A DNA stretch of 64,000 bases from Saccharomycopsis malanga. Taxonomy: Eukaryota; Ascomycota; Saccharomycetes; Ascoideales; Saccharomycopsidaceae. The stretch is from NCBI GenBank assembly GCA_004014935.1, contig CP025321.1, positions 1,984,001 through 2,048,000 on the forward strand, given 5' to 3'. Shown here one piece after another: positions 10,481 through 19,954 of the stretch (the stretch's first letter is position 1; every line of letters begins with the position of its first letter). Under the pieces are notes generated by a model. That model saw only the letters and a list, made by a program, of their open reading frames with translations. It was not told where the DNA came from and searched no databases. The position numbers were made by a program, and so were the translations under genes.

Positions 10481-12067
10481 TTATTCATTCTTTCTGGTAA
10501 TAGCAGCTCTGACAGCCTTGACTTGAGTATAATTGTCCAAAGCTTCAATACCCAATTCTCTGCCGATACCAGATTGGTTAAAACCACCAAAAGGAACATT
10601 GGCGTGGAAATCGTTATAAGTGTTGACCCAAACGGTACCTGCTCTGAGTCTGTTTGAGACGTCGACGGCCTTGTTAAGGTCAGTGGTGTGGACACCAGCA
10701 GCCAAACCGTACTCGGTATTGTTAGCTTTTTCGATCACCTCGTCCACGGTTTTGAATTTGGTAAGAGACAAGACCGGGCCGAAGATTTCTTCTCTGACGA
10801 TTCTCATGTCTTCGGTAACGTCGCCAAACACTGTTGGTTTGATGAAATAGCCTTTGGATCCGATTCTTTCACCACCGGTGATAATCTTGGCGCCCTCGGA
10901 CTTGCCAATGTCAATGTAGGACAAGATCTTCTCCAACTGCTGCTGGGAGGTCTGGGCGCCCTGGAAAGTGTCTTCTTGGAACGGGTCGCCGACCTTGAGG
11001 GCCTCGATGGCGACTTTCAACTTTTCCACCACTTTTTCGTAAATGGCTTCCTGGACATAGAGTCGGGAGCCGGCGCAGCACACTTCGCCGGAATTGAAGA
11101 AGATGGAGAGCAAAATGTTGCTGATGGACTTGTCCAAGTCGGCGTCGTTGAAAATGATGTTTGGCGACTTGCCACCCAACTCCAACGTGACTTTCTTCAA
11201 GTTGGACTGTGCTGCGGCCTGCAAGATACGCTTGCCGGTGGCAGTGGAGCCCGTGAAGGCCACCTTCTTGATGTCTGGGTGCGTGGAGATGGCCTCGCCC
11301 ACAATCTTGCCAAAGCCTGGGACCAAGTTGTAGACACCGTCAGGCGCGCCAGCTTGCTTGACCAACTGCGAGGCGTACAATGCCGACAATGGCGTGGACT
11401 CGGCTGGTTTCAACACCGTGGTGTTGCCAGTGACCAATGCTGGGGCGACTTTCCAGGACCACATCAACAATGGGAAGTTCCAAGGGATGATTTGGCCGCA
11501 GACGCCCAAGGGCTCACGTTTGGTGTACGAGAAGTGTGTTGAACCAGTATTGATGACTCTGCCATGGTGAGAGTTGGCCAAGCCAGCAGTGAACCGCAAA
11601 TACTGCGAAACCAAGCCAACGTCACCTTTGGCCGACGAAATGGCCTTACCGTTGTCCAAGGCCTCAATTCCAGCAAGAACATCCGCATGCTCGTCAATCA
11701 AGTCCGCCAAGTTGTAAAGAACCTTCTGTCTGACCTCAGGGTCGCCCGTGGCCCAGTCTGTGTTCTTGAAAGCATTGTTGGCTGCCTTGACGGCAAGATC
11801 CACGTCATCCTCTCTCGCTTCGTACACATTGGTGATCTCCTCCTCCGTCGACGGATTCAACACCGAAAACGTCTTGCCCTGCTTCGAGGCTACATACTCG
11901 TTGTTGATGAACAACCCAGTAGGCTGCTCGTACTTGATCCCGTTTGGTAACGTGATTGGCACCGACAAGGACAAGTTGGAGTAAAGTCTCTGGGCTCCAG
12001 CAGAAACTGGTCTCAAGCTGCTGAGTTTGGCCCCGGTTCTGGCTGCAATAGTGGAAGTTCTCAACAT
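10481..12067 (-). CDS. Mitochondrial aldehyde dehydrogenase (Ald4/Ald5 type)
   Basis: It oxidises acetaldehyde and related aldehydes to acids with NAD(P), feeding acetate and acetyl-CoA supply. The protein is 528 aa from ATG 12067. The first about 25 residues are basic, hydroxylated and without acids ([20 protein letters not shown]), a typical mitochondrial presequence. The cofactor loop FTGSTATGK lies near residue 273, the general base Glu296 in LELGGKSPN, and the nucleophile in GEVCCAGSR (Cys330 by alignment). The C-terminus [13 protein letters not shown] is standard. A TATATAAAGG box lies about 90 bp upstream (12154-12163 in reverse). The tandem 3' units downstream are described separately. 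Family is certain; which ALD paralogue is not. Confidence 0.93.
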   Translation of the reverse strand: MLRTSTIAARTGAKLSSLRPVSAGAQRLYSNLSLSVPITLPNGIKYEQPTGLFINNEYVASKQGKTFSVLNPSTEEEITNVYEAREDDVDLAVKAANNAFKNTDWATGDPEVRQKVLYNLADLIDEHADVLAGIEALDNGKAISSAKGDVGLVSQYLRFTAGLANSHHGRVINTGSTHFSYTKREPLGVCGQIIPWNFPLLMWSWKVAPALVTGNTTVLKPAESTPLSALYASQLVKQAGAPDGVYNLVPGFGKIVGEAISTHPDIKKVAFTGSTATGKRILQAAAQSNLKKVTLELGGKSPNIIFNDADLDKSISNILLSIFFNSGEVCCAGSRLYVQEAIYEKVVEKLKVAIEALKVGDPFQEDTFQGAQTSQQQLEKILSYIDIGKSEGAKIITGGERIGSKGYFIKPTVFGDVTEDMRIVREEIFGPVLSLTKFKTVDEVIEKANNTEYGLAAGVHTTDLNKAVDVSNRLRAGTVWVNTYNDFHANVPFGGFNQSGIGRELGIEALDNYTQVKAVRAAITRKNE

Positions 12068-13054
12068 TTTGCGTTTAGATTTGAAAATATAAAAAGGTAA
12101 TGATGGTCAAAATCAAAAAAAACCACCCACTTTAGCATCGACAAGTCGCCTGTCCTTTATATAATGGCCTTCTCACAGTGCTATAAAATGAGGGCCAAGT
12201 GAGGGGCATATCCAAACACACCTCTGGCATGCTAGCATGCATGTTGGCCTCGCTGTGGAGACACCAGCCACAGCCGCCTGCAGCACCGTGCAGTACCGTG
12301 CAGCGCGGGCGTGTTGCGAACACCCTGAATTCCGGGCCGAGTTCCGACTCGCCCTGTCCGCTCCCTCATAATACACCATCCCACTCCCAAAGGGATCTCC
12401 ATCCCCAGCGTCTCTCAATACCCCACCCCATGGCCTGTGACGTATATTCGTCCAGACGGAGAATCATTATTACCAAATAGCAGTCCTTGTTGAATGATTA
12501 CTAAAAGGTATTGGCAGGCCTCCAACTGTCCAATCACAGCTACCCTTGCCTTCCCCGAGAAACGGCCTTCCTTGTAGTTGTTTACTGATCATGGTCCGAA
12601 TCTACAAGGTGTAAATTGCAACTGGAATCGGCGGTTATTTACGCGACTGTTCCGTTGTGGCGAAGCTATTATTTTGTATTATTCAGCTGGGCCGTGAGCC
12701 AAATGGCCCAGTGGCCTATTTGTCAATCAAGTAATTATTCAAGAGCATACTGACATTGTTGATAACGCTCCCACTGTCTATAATAAACGGCCAGGAGATA
12801 TTTGCACTCATTTCACATTGAAATATGCTATTGAGCTTGAATGTATATAAATCCCAAAGCTTGTAAATTACAACTGAGCCTGGAAATATGGCTTTTCCAT
12901 AAAACTAGCTGAGGATCTGCCTTGACTCTCTTTATTATCTACTAAAATCAAGTTGACTTCCCTTTGACCATGTTATACCTTCCTATGTAGTACCTTCCTA
13001 TGTAGTACCTTCGTATGTAGTAAAAGTGTGAATGTAATCCGGTAAATGGCTATT
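12068..13054. other. Upstream region of the aldehyde dehydrogenase gene
   Basis: About 1 kb with no supported gene. The TATA box is at 12154-12163 in reverse. A C-rich stretch at 12255-12430 holds GCATGCTAGCATGCATG near 12228. A reverse short-SINE head fragment lies at 12687-12718. Three tandem TACCTTCCTATGTAG units lie at 12976-13022. Confidence 0.55.
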
Positions 13055-13142
13055 CAATTACTTGGCCAAATTGGATAGGTTATGCGCTATGGGTCTGTTT
13101 CCTGCTCTGAAAAGTTTTATTTTAGGTTCGATTCCTTTATAC
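13055..13142 (+). other. tRNA-like remnant with A and B boxes
   Basis: A box TGGCCAAATTGG at 13062-13073 and B box GGTTCGATTCC at 13125-13135, spaced as in a tRNA with a long variable region. GGTTATGCGC resembles the long family's head. No acceptor or T stem pairs properly, so it is not called a tRNA gene. It could be a decayed head of a third repeat family. Confidence 0.45.
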
Positions 13143-13477
13143 CCTTATATTACTTGAAAATTCTGTTCTAGCCATTTTCTTGATGATTTTTTACTAGTTG
13201 CACGTTTTTACCTGTGCCATAAAACTTGTAGTTAATTATTTGGAAATTCCCAGAATTGAACAAATTGTGGTTAGGTGGGAAATCAGCTTTATTGTTCTTA
13301 TTTTACTCTCTTTCCAGCATTATTAGAGGCCACTAGCTATTGTTAATCACCAATTTTTACTGGCAGCAAATATTTACTTTCCTAAGAACCTATACTCATT
13401 AGGTTCAAATGTGTCTTCAAAAGAAAATAATTGTCTTGCTCTGGTCTTGGTATGTAAATTACTACACTATACATAAA

Positions 13478-13745
13478 TTGATAATTCGAGCCCCACACAT
13501 ACCAGTTTCGTATATGCGCGTTATATCTAAAAAGACCTATTAAAACTTGGTAAGCGAAGCCCAATCCATGGGCCATTAATCATAGTTTTTTCATCTAATA
13601 AATTGGATAGTAAGCATTTGGCCTAGGCCGTGTTTTAGACTGTTCCACTTGCCTGTTCAGCATCGTAAAAACCTTGAAGTAAAAATGTGTTATCGTTGGG
13701 AATCGAGCCGCTTTGACAGTGTCAGATCTTTTTCTTTTCTCTAAG
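13478..13745 (-). mobile_element. Short SINE copy, diverged
   Basis: From left to right in reverse: tail end TTCGAGCCC, CAGTTTCGTATATGCGCG, the body with CCACTTGCCTG, and B box in reverse (GGGAATCGAGCC). A matching reverse head piece (TTCTCTGAGAGC, GGCCCAGTGG) lies further on at 13898-13950, with about 150 bp of AT-rich sequence between. The copy may be interrupted, or two fragments may lie together. Confidence 0.65.
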
Positions 13746-14165
13746 ATACAATTTCATTTAAATAAAAATAAAGATAAGTAGTTGAAAATTTCATTTCAAA
13801 TATTTTAAAATCTAAAAAATTTACTTCGCATGATAGTTTCCCATCATACGGCTTTCCATATTTATTAATTCAGCCTTGATTTAATTATCTTTGCTGACTT
13901 TTCTTCTTCTCTGAGAGCATTAATAATTGAGCCATTCGGCCCAGTGGTCACTAGCCATCTGTCCCGGTGGCCACTAGCCTTGATACTATCAATCTTTCTC
14001 TCTTTTTTGTGAATACAACCTGCTAATGCTGCCCAGTCAATTTCCAAATCTTGTAAATCCTACTCAATGCCCAAAACTTCTTAATTACACACGAGATAGG
14101 GTATATAACATATATTAAAGTACAATGGTACAGCACCATACAAGAGTGTTTCGTGTGAACGTTAT

Positions 14166-15143
14166 CTAAAAGCTGAACAATTTCAACAAACGGAATGGAT
14201 AGCCCCAGGACTTTTTGGCGAAAATGTCAAACAAAACACTATAACCAAAGAAGATCAAGAAGCCAAACACCAACACACCAATAGCGTTAGCGCGGGCATT
14301 ATCAATCTCAGGCACTTTTCTGATCAAAGCAATTGTGAGGACTGCCAAGACTCCATAAAGCGTGCTCATGATGTTTGTTTCAATCGCAAACTGGTTCTGT
14401 TGACCATCGATAAAGTACTGTGGTCTTCCGTCTTGCGAGCCTCCAATATATGGTGTGCCACGAATGCTATTGAACATGTAGCCGCTGATGAAAAGCAATA
14501 TGGACAAGATTACGCCAGCTCCCCAAAGCTGTTTGGATGTCAAGACTTTTACGAGAGCATGTTGGAACTTGATGCCAGCGACTATTAAGCCAGCCAATAC
14601 TACAAAAGAGAATATCATATTGTCATAACGTACAGGTATGACCACTTTGACTTGATGGTCTGTGTGGTCTGCAATAAAGTCTGATAAATACTGCACATTG
14701 TCCCCTTCATAGAAACTGAACTCCTCAAACCCTTGATTGAGCGGTACACTGTCGTTTGTAGGTTTGAACAAGTACAACTTAGGGACGTTGGTAAGCGAAA
14801 ACTTCTCAAACACCTTTCTCAGCGAGTCTGCAAAGTCTGCTTTGGCAAAATACAATTTGTCGTCGTTTGGGTGCGCTTTAACCCAGCTATCTGCTACAGT
14901 CATATAATCTGGGTCAAATTGAGTACATAAAACACATCCAATCTGCGAACTAGTAGCAGTCAAAAGAACTGCGATTGAAAAGTCCCTAGGCCCATTCAAA
15001 AGCTTGTCAACATTACTGTTTTTAAGAGCAATTACAGATTTTTTAGATTTTGCCCGGATTTTAGAAACATCAGCTGCTTTAATTGCTTCACTAACAGCCA
15101 CCAATGTGGACATTAAAACCGTGAAAAATATAGAAATTTTCAT
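14166..15143 (-). CDS. OST3: Oligosaccharyltransferase subunit Ost3/Ost6
   Basis: This subunit of the ER oligosaccharyltransferase helps N-glycosylation of cysteine-rich substrates by transient disulfide exchange. The protein is 325 aa from ATG 15143. It has a signal peptide (residues 1-20), then a lumenal thioredoxin-like domain with a CxxC motif, CVLC at residues 70-73. Four membrane helices follow in the C-terminal half, with the family's conserved loop GTPYIGGSQDGRPQYF between the second and third. The length is close to Saccharomyces Ost3 (350) and Ost6 (332). The intact CxxC fits either; the choice of OST3 over OST6 is a best guess. It transcribes toward the aldehyde dehydrogenase promoter region. 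Confidence 0.9.
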   Translation of the reverse strand: MKISIFFTVLMSTLVAVSEAIKAADVSKIRAKSKKSVIALKNSNVDKLLNGPRDFSIAVLLTATSSQIGCVLCTQFDPDYMTVADSWVKAHPNDDKLYFAKADFADSLRKVFEKFSLTNVPKLYLFKPTNDSVPLNQGFEEFSFYEGDNVQYLSDFIADHTDHQVKVVIPVRYDNMIFSFVVLAGLIVAGIKFQHALVKVLTSKQLWGAGVILSILLFISGYMFNSIRGTPYIGGSQDGRPQYFIDGQQNQFAIETNIMSTLYGVLAVLTIALIRKVPEIDNARANAIGVLVFGFLIFFGYSVLFDIFAKKSWGYPFRLLKLFSF

Positions 15144-16765
15144 GGTGCCCTTTCAATGATTATCGTGATATGATTCCTCTGCCTATCTGTGACTATCTCA
15201 GATAACCTAACAACACTCTTGACTCACAATTGACACCTTGAAAGTTGTTTAGCCGTAGTATAACTAAAAAACTACATCCTCCATATATAGACAGTTCTAG
15301 CCACGTTCGACATTTTTCTTCAGTGTGATATGCGAGATGCTGTGTTCTGATGCATGTTGCTGCATATTGCTGCGAGTCTAACGTGAATGTATACCTAGTA
15401 TACGGTAATAGATACTTTCTGTCTTTATTAGTTTTATTTTGCTGGGTGCTCAACTAGAGCATGAGATTTATTGAAAATTGTATTATATAGTTGTGTGTAA
15501 TCTAGAAGCAATTTCCAGGTTGGAAATTGGTGAAAACCTAACCGAAAATGTAAAAAGAAGGAAAACCCAAAGGAAAGAATATACTTGAGTATCAACCAGT
15601 CAATGAGAATTGAAAGACCAATTGTAAACTGAATGAACATAAAATAATGTAGTAAAATGTATACAATCAAGCAAACCAGAGGACTAAAAGGAGTTTACCA
15701 TCAATATTAAAAATTTTACTCAACTGTGTTTCCACGTTAAATCATCAATAAAGTTTTTTACGGTCCAGTTAAAGGTTACAAGGGTTTATAGGTGTTTTAT
15801 TATATATCCCAATGTCTGATAACTTCACACTTCAGCTACACCATCGCCACCAGGATATTGTTTGGTCTTCCTCACCGGGGTTTACCAAGTTTCTAGCGCG
15901 TATATACGAAGTTGATATATAATGTGCTGGGAATATAAGGTATCATTATTATTAATGATTTTATAGCTTTTCCTCCTTTTTGGCATACTCATGTACAATT
16001 GAAAACAAAGGTGTTTGCAACTGTTTAGAAAAGAACCTATACATAGTGCTCATTCACAACCCATAAGGTGTTTAGTAAATTAGTATGTCAAGTTTTCAGT
16101 TAATGAATAAGACGTATTGACTTTTTATCTGGTTTTTGCCATGAACCTTTAAGCAAAGGCGTATATACGTAATTGTTATATACTGCGGATAGGTGAATAC
16201 ACAATATTTTACTTTATTCTATCAAAAACCATTTAACCTATTCCATCATCTAATTTACAGTCCATGTTACGGTCTATTCTACAATTTATTTCACCAACCA
16301 TTCTACAACATTATTCTACAATATACAGTTTATAAGGACCTGGTACGTACTTGGCTTAGATATACCAAGGTGCACAGCATAGCCTGCATCATCATGCCAA
16401 TATCTGCGCTTCTCACTCCTTGGTTGCTGCTTGCCGCAGCAGAGTAAATTCCATATATAGTGCCATAGCAATGACTTAGAAACCTTGTTTATAAGCCTTT
16501 GCTCAGGAAGCAATAGAGCGTGCGTAAAAAAGACGAATAGATTGGCCGTTGTTAGGGAGTAGTGTCAGAGTCAGGAAGCCAAGAAATCGGGTCCGCGTAG
16601 CGTGTTTTAAAGGAGATGTACAATGTAAGGACAATATGGATATATTTATAAAAGACAGTTGTAGCATAGCAAATCTTGACCCAGAAGTGAGGTACGAAAA
16701 GCTTCCGATTGCTCCTTTTGAATGATCTCCGATGTAGGAAACAATTAGTGTGTATAAATAAGCGG
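15144..16765. other. Divergent intergenic region between OST3 and the GH5 gene
   Basis: No supported gene. It contains a forward short-SINE 3' fragment at about 15855-15956 (GCGCGTATATACGAAGTTGA and an ATT-rich tail) and a weaker one at about 16135-16195. A TATAAAAG box at 16647-16654 lies 112 bp before the GH5 start. Confidence 0.55.
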
Positions 16766-18358
16766 ATGATTGCTGGTTTGGTTGTCAAGTTTCTTCTTCT
16801 TTCCACTGTTGTAGTGTATTTTCTTCTATACTGGATCCTCAACGACGTCCACATTATGGTATTCAGTTCTCTCAAGTACTCTTTCCAGGACTACGACTTT
16901 GCGGCAGCATCTCCTGCTGTGGCACCGGGCCAGGGACCTACTAAGAAACAGATATATCAACTGCGAAAGAACTTTGGGGTGAATCTAGGCAGCATTTTCA
17001 TTTTGGAAAAGTTTATCCATGACAAGTTTTTCATCAACGACACTGGTGCTGAATTGGAAGCGATCACTGCGCAAGTGAAGCAGAATGGTGTTGACCAGAC
17101 CAGAGCTGCTTTAGAAGAACATTGGACGACGTTTATCAATGACAACGATTGGCAATGGCTACAATCTGTAGGAGTCACTTCGGTCAGAGTTCCTATTGGA
17201 TATTGGCAGGTAGACGGGGGGAAGTATGCTGAGAACACGCCATTTGAAGACATTGCTGCTGTCTACACGAATGCCTGGACCATTTTCAAATCGCATTATA
17301 TTGAAAAAGCTGCCCAACACAACATCTCTGTTCTTGTGGATTTGCACGCTTTGCCAGGTGGTGCCAATACTGGCGACCATTCTGGCCAAACGTTGAAAGA
17401 AGCCGGTTTTTGGAACTCTTCCAAGTACCAAATCACCGCGTTGGATGTAGTCAAGTTTTTAGCCCAAGACTTGAAACAGTATGATAACATTGCGGCTCTC
17501 CAAGTTATCAACGAGTCGCAATTCGATGATCCAGCGCCTAACCAGTCCAAATACTACAAGTCTGCCATCCACAAGATCAGAAAACGCGACTCAGAGGTCC
17601 CTATTGTGATTTCCGACGGCTGGAACCCAGGCCAATGGGTAGAATGGGTCAAAAACGGTGAGAAACAAGCTGGCGGTGATTTGGGTGTAATTATTGATGT
17701 CCATATTTACCGCTGTTTTTCCAACGATGATAAGAACAAAGATCCAGACACCATTATTTCCGAGCTTGAAAACTCAGTGCTCACCAATATCAATGGCGAG
17801 GCAGACACCTTGGTTGGTGAATACAGTGCTGTTCTAGACGGTGATAGCTGGAACAAGTTTAGTGGAGACCGTGCTGAAAAGGTGAAGGAATACGCGTCTC
17901 AAGAAATTCGGATCTTTAACCAAAGAGCATCTGGTTCTTATTTCTGGACATACAAATTCGAACATGGCGATGGCGGTGAGTGGGGTTTTGTTCCTCTTGT
18001 CACCAATGGCGCTCTTCCTCGTAGACCAAACCAGGTTGCCGCATTCCCCAGTGCTGAACAACGTGACAACATCTTAAATGAACAGTTGCAACAACATTCA
18101 AACTACTGGGACAATGCAAACCCTGACGAAAACTACGAGCATCAACGTTATTCTGACGGTTTCCTTATAGGTTGGAACGATGCCGCAGAATTTGCAAAGT
18201 TTGATGGCTCCACCATTGGTAGAAAACACGCTTGGAAAAACGCTAGACGTTCTGAACACGCAAATGCTAGAGGCCACTCTGGGTTCCTCTGGGAATGGGA
18301 TGCTGGCTTCGATGCTGGTGTAAATGCTTTTGAACAAGCCGCTGGCCTTGTCCAGTAA
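16766..18358 (+). CDS. GH5 exo-1,3-beta-glucanase-like protein (Saccharomyces YBR056W / S. pombe Exg3 type)
   Basis: A retaining glycoside hydrolase of clan A that cuts beta-1,3-glucan or a related glucoside. It has the family signature GVNLGSIFILE near residues 75-85, the acid/base glutamate in VINES (Glu250) and the nucleophile in VGEYS (Glu352). The long C-terminal extension (GFLIGWNDA near residue 470, FLWEWDAGFDAGV near 510) is typical of the YBR056W/Exg3 branch rather than secreted Exg1. ATG 16766 gives 530 aa with an N-terminal hydrophobic anchor (about residues 3-25). ATG 16856 would give a soluble 500-aa form starting MVFSSLKYS, as expected for an intracellular enzyme. A TATAAAAG box at 16647 allows either. 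No classical cleavable signal is evident. Confidence 0.85.
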   Translation: MIAGLVVKFLLLSTVVVYFLLYWILNDVHIMVFSSLKYSFQDYDFAAASPAVAPGQGPTKKQIYQLRKNFGVNLGSIFILEKFIHDKFFINDTGAELEAITAQVKQNGVDQTRAALEEHWTTFINDNDWQWLQSVGVTSVRVPIGYWQVDGGKYAENTPFEDIAAVYTNAWTIFKSHYIEKAAQHNISVLVDLHALPGGANTGDHSGQTLKEAGFWNSSKYQITALDVVKFLAQDLKQYDNIAALQVINESQFDDPAPNQSKYYKSAIHKIRKRDSEVPIVISDGWNPGQWVEWVKNGEKQAGGDLGVIIDVHIYRCFSNDDKNKDPDTIISELENSVLTNINGEADTLVGEYSAVLDGDSWNKFSGDRAEKVKEYASQEIRIFNQRASGSYFWTYKFEHGDGGEWGFVPLVTNGALPRRPNQVAAFPSAEQRDNILNEQLQQHSNYWDNANPDENYEHQRYSDGFLIGWNDAAEFAKFDGSTIGRKHAWKNARRSEHANARGHSGFLWEWDAGFDAGVNAFEQAAGLVQ

Positions 18359-18775
18359 ATATGGTTACATATTGAAAGTAGATATTACGTGCTTTTGATA
18401 CTGCTTCAGTCTTACATGTTCTTTTCAAAAAATCATGTTTAGCAATACGTGTTTATTTGTTTGATACTACTGCGTGTTTCTAGTATTGATTTATAAATAT
18501 GTATTTATTAATATTAGCTTAGTATTAACGTAATCTTCAACATTAACTCGATATACCATTTCCCTTATTGAAAAATTACTTTTATGCCAAAAAATAAACC
18601 ATATGAGATTCAAATCATTAGCATAATACTACACAACAAGTTGTAAAGTAGATTATATTGAAGGCTATATAATGAACCATCGCCATGCATTATATGTATG
18701 GTACACCTATTGTCGTTGGTAAACTACACCCATGATACACACGTGAGAGAGAAGCGATGAGGTGGTGCACATGGG
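18359..18775. other. Intergenic, 3' flank of the GH5 gene
   Basis: AT-rich, with no gene or repeat that I recognise up to the inverted-repeat element. Confidence 0.4.
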
Positions 18776-19266
18776 TTGTTTAGTTTTTACCGAATTAGGT
18801 ACTTTGTAAACATACACAAAAACCCCAGTTACACAAAAAGAGGTTCATTTGAGGTGTCACGTGATGACGCGAGTGTCACATTTGTATGCCTAAAATTGCA
18901 GAAAATTACCTAAAAGCACATAGAAATGCATAATACTGCATTGAGGTACATGAATGCACATATACGTGCATATTATGTGAGTATCATACCATACGCGAAT
19001 GAGGACGCATGCATATGCAGCATGCAAGTTTATGTGAGTAAATGTGTGAATATGTTAAACTGTTGTGACACGTACGCATTATGCAATGTAAGGCATAGTG
19101 AGGCAAAGTCAAGCGAGTGGATGCAAATATAGGTAAGTTTCTGTGATTTTAGGCATGAAAATGTGATAGTTACGTCATCACGTGACACCTCAAATGAGGC
19201 TCTTTTTGTGTAATTGGGGTTTTTGTGTATGTTTACAAAATACCCAAGTAAGTAAAACCTAAACAA
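18776..19266. mobile_element. MITE-like foldback element with long terminal inverted repeats
   Basis: The outer ends TTGTTTAG..TTTTAC (18776 on) and its reverse complement (ending at 19266) begin inverted repeats of about 145 bp that are roughly 85-90% alike by eye. They share GTAAACATACACAAAAACC, ACACAAAAAGAG and GTGTCACGTGATGACG-type blocks. The core (about 18920-19125) codes for nothing and is crowded with TGCAT/ATGCA words. Length (490 bp), lack of an ORF and terminal repeats fit a non-autonomous DNA transposon. No clear target-site duplication is visible, so an old foldback or a regulatory palindrome remains possible. Confidence 0.65.
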
Positions 19267-19621
19267 TATTTATAGGTGTATCAACAGTTTGAAGCCCTCT
19301 GTTGTTACCAAATTGTGGGTGTGATACATGCATATAATTGCGTTTTTTTAGATGGAGGAGATCGTTACTTCTAGAGAACATATATGACACTTGCCTTTGG
19401 TTACATCTTACTGCATCAGGCTTAAAAGTTGTGACTGTCAATACAAAGTATATACTTTCAAACCAATAGGGTGAGTCGATCAGGGGATCTTATGTTGTTT
19501 CTTCAGTATTTTGTGATAGGTTGAAGGAATCAGCTGAAAATGGCTCATGAATGTGTCCAGTATAGTGTTTAATTAAACGTATATATGAGTTTACCACCGA
19601 CGGTGACTGATGTAACAATAA

Positions 19622-19912
19622 TCATATATTTTGAGCCCAGTAAGTACCAGTTTCGTATATATAAGCCATGTCTAAAAAGACTTGGTAACATCCAGTGGGG
19701 GAAAACCCAAACACGTCCATAAACTGGCCATTTAGTTGGAAAGTAAGCATTTTGTCTAGGTTGTGATTCAGACAGTTGCAGTTGCCTGTGGGATTGTAAA
19801 AAGAGTTGGTGGCAGAATCGAACCTGTCATGTCTTTTTTTTCTTTTTCGAGAGTACCATCTACTAAAAGTACTACCTACTAAACTGGAGCACTGGCTATA
19901 CGGCCTAGCGGC
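19622..19912 (-). mobile_element. Short SINE, near full-length copy
   Basis: In reverse: tail end ATTTTGAGCCCAGTA, CAGTTTCGTATATA, the CCCAGTGGGGGAAAACCCAA body block, CAGTTGCAGTTGCCTG, the B box in reverse (AGAATCGAACC), and a degraded A box near 19890. It ends about 40 bp from the stop codon of the FAR1-type gene, within that gene's likely 3' UTR. Confidence 0.8.
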
Positions 19913-19954
19913 GGATATATTACATAAAGCAAACTGAAATAGGATCAAATAATA

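Noticed and set aside
10688-11542. 284-codon plus-strand frame opposite the aldehyde dehydrogenase gene
   Set aside because: Antisense shadow of a strongly conserved gene.
12199-12480. 93-codon frame in the aldehyde dehydrogenase promoter region
   Set aside because: It lies in a C-rich promoter segment, is Ser/His/Pro-rich, and has no homologue or conserved pattern.
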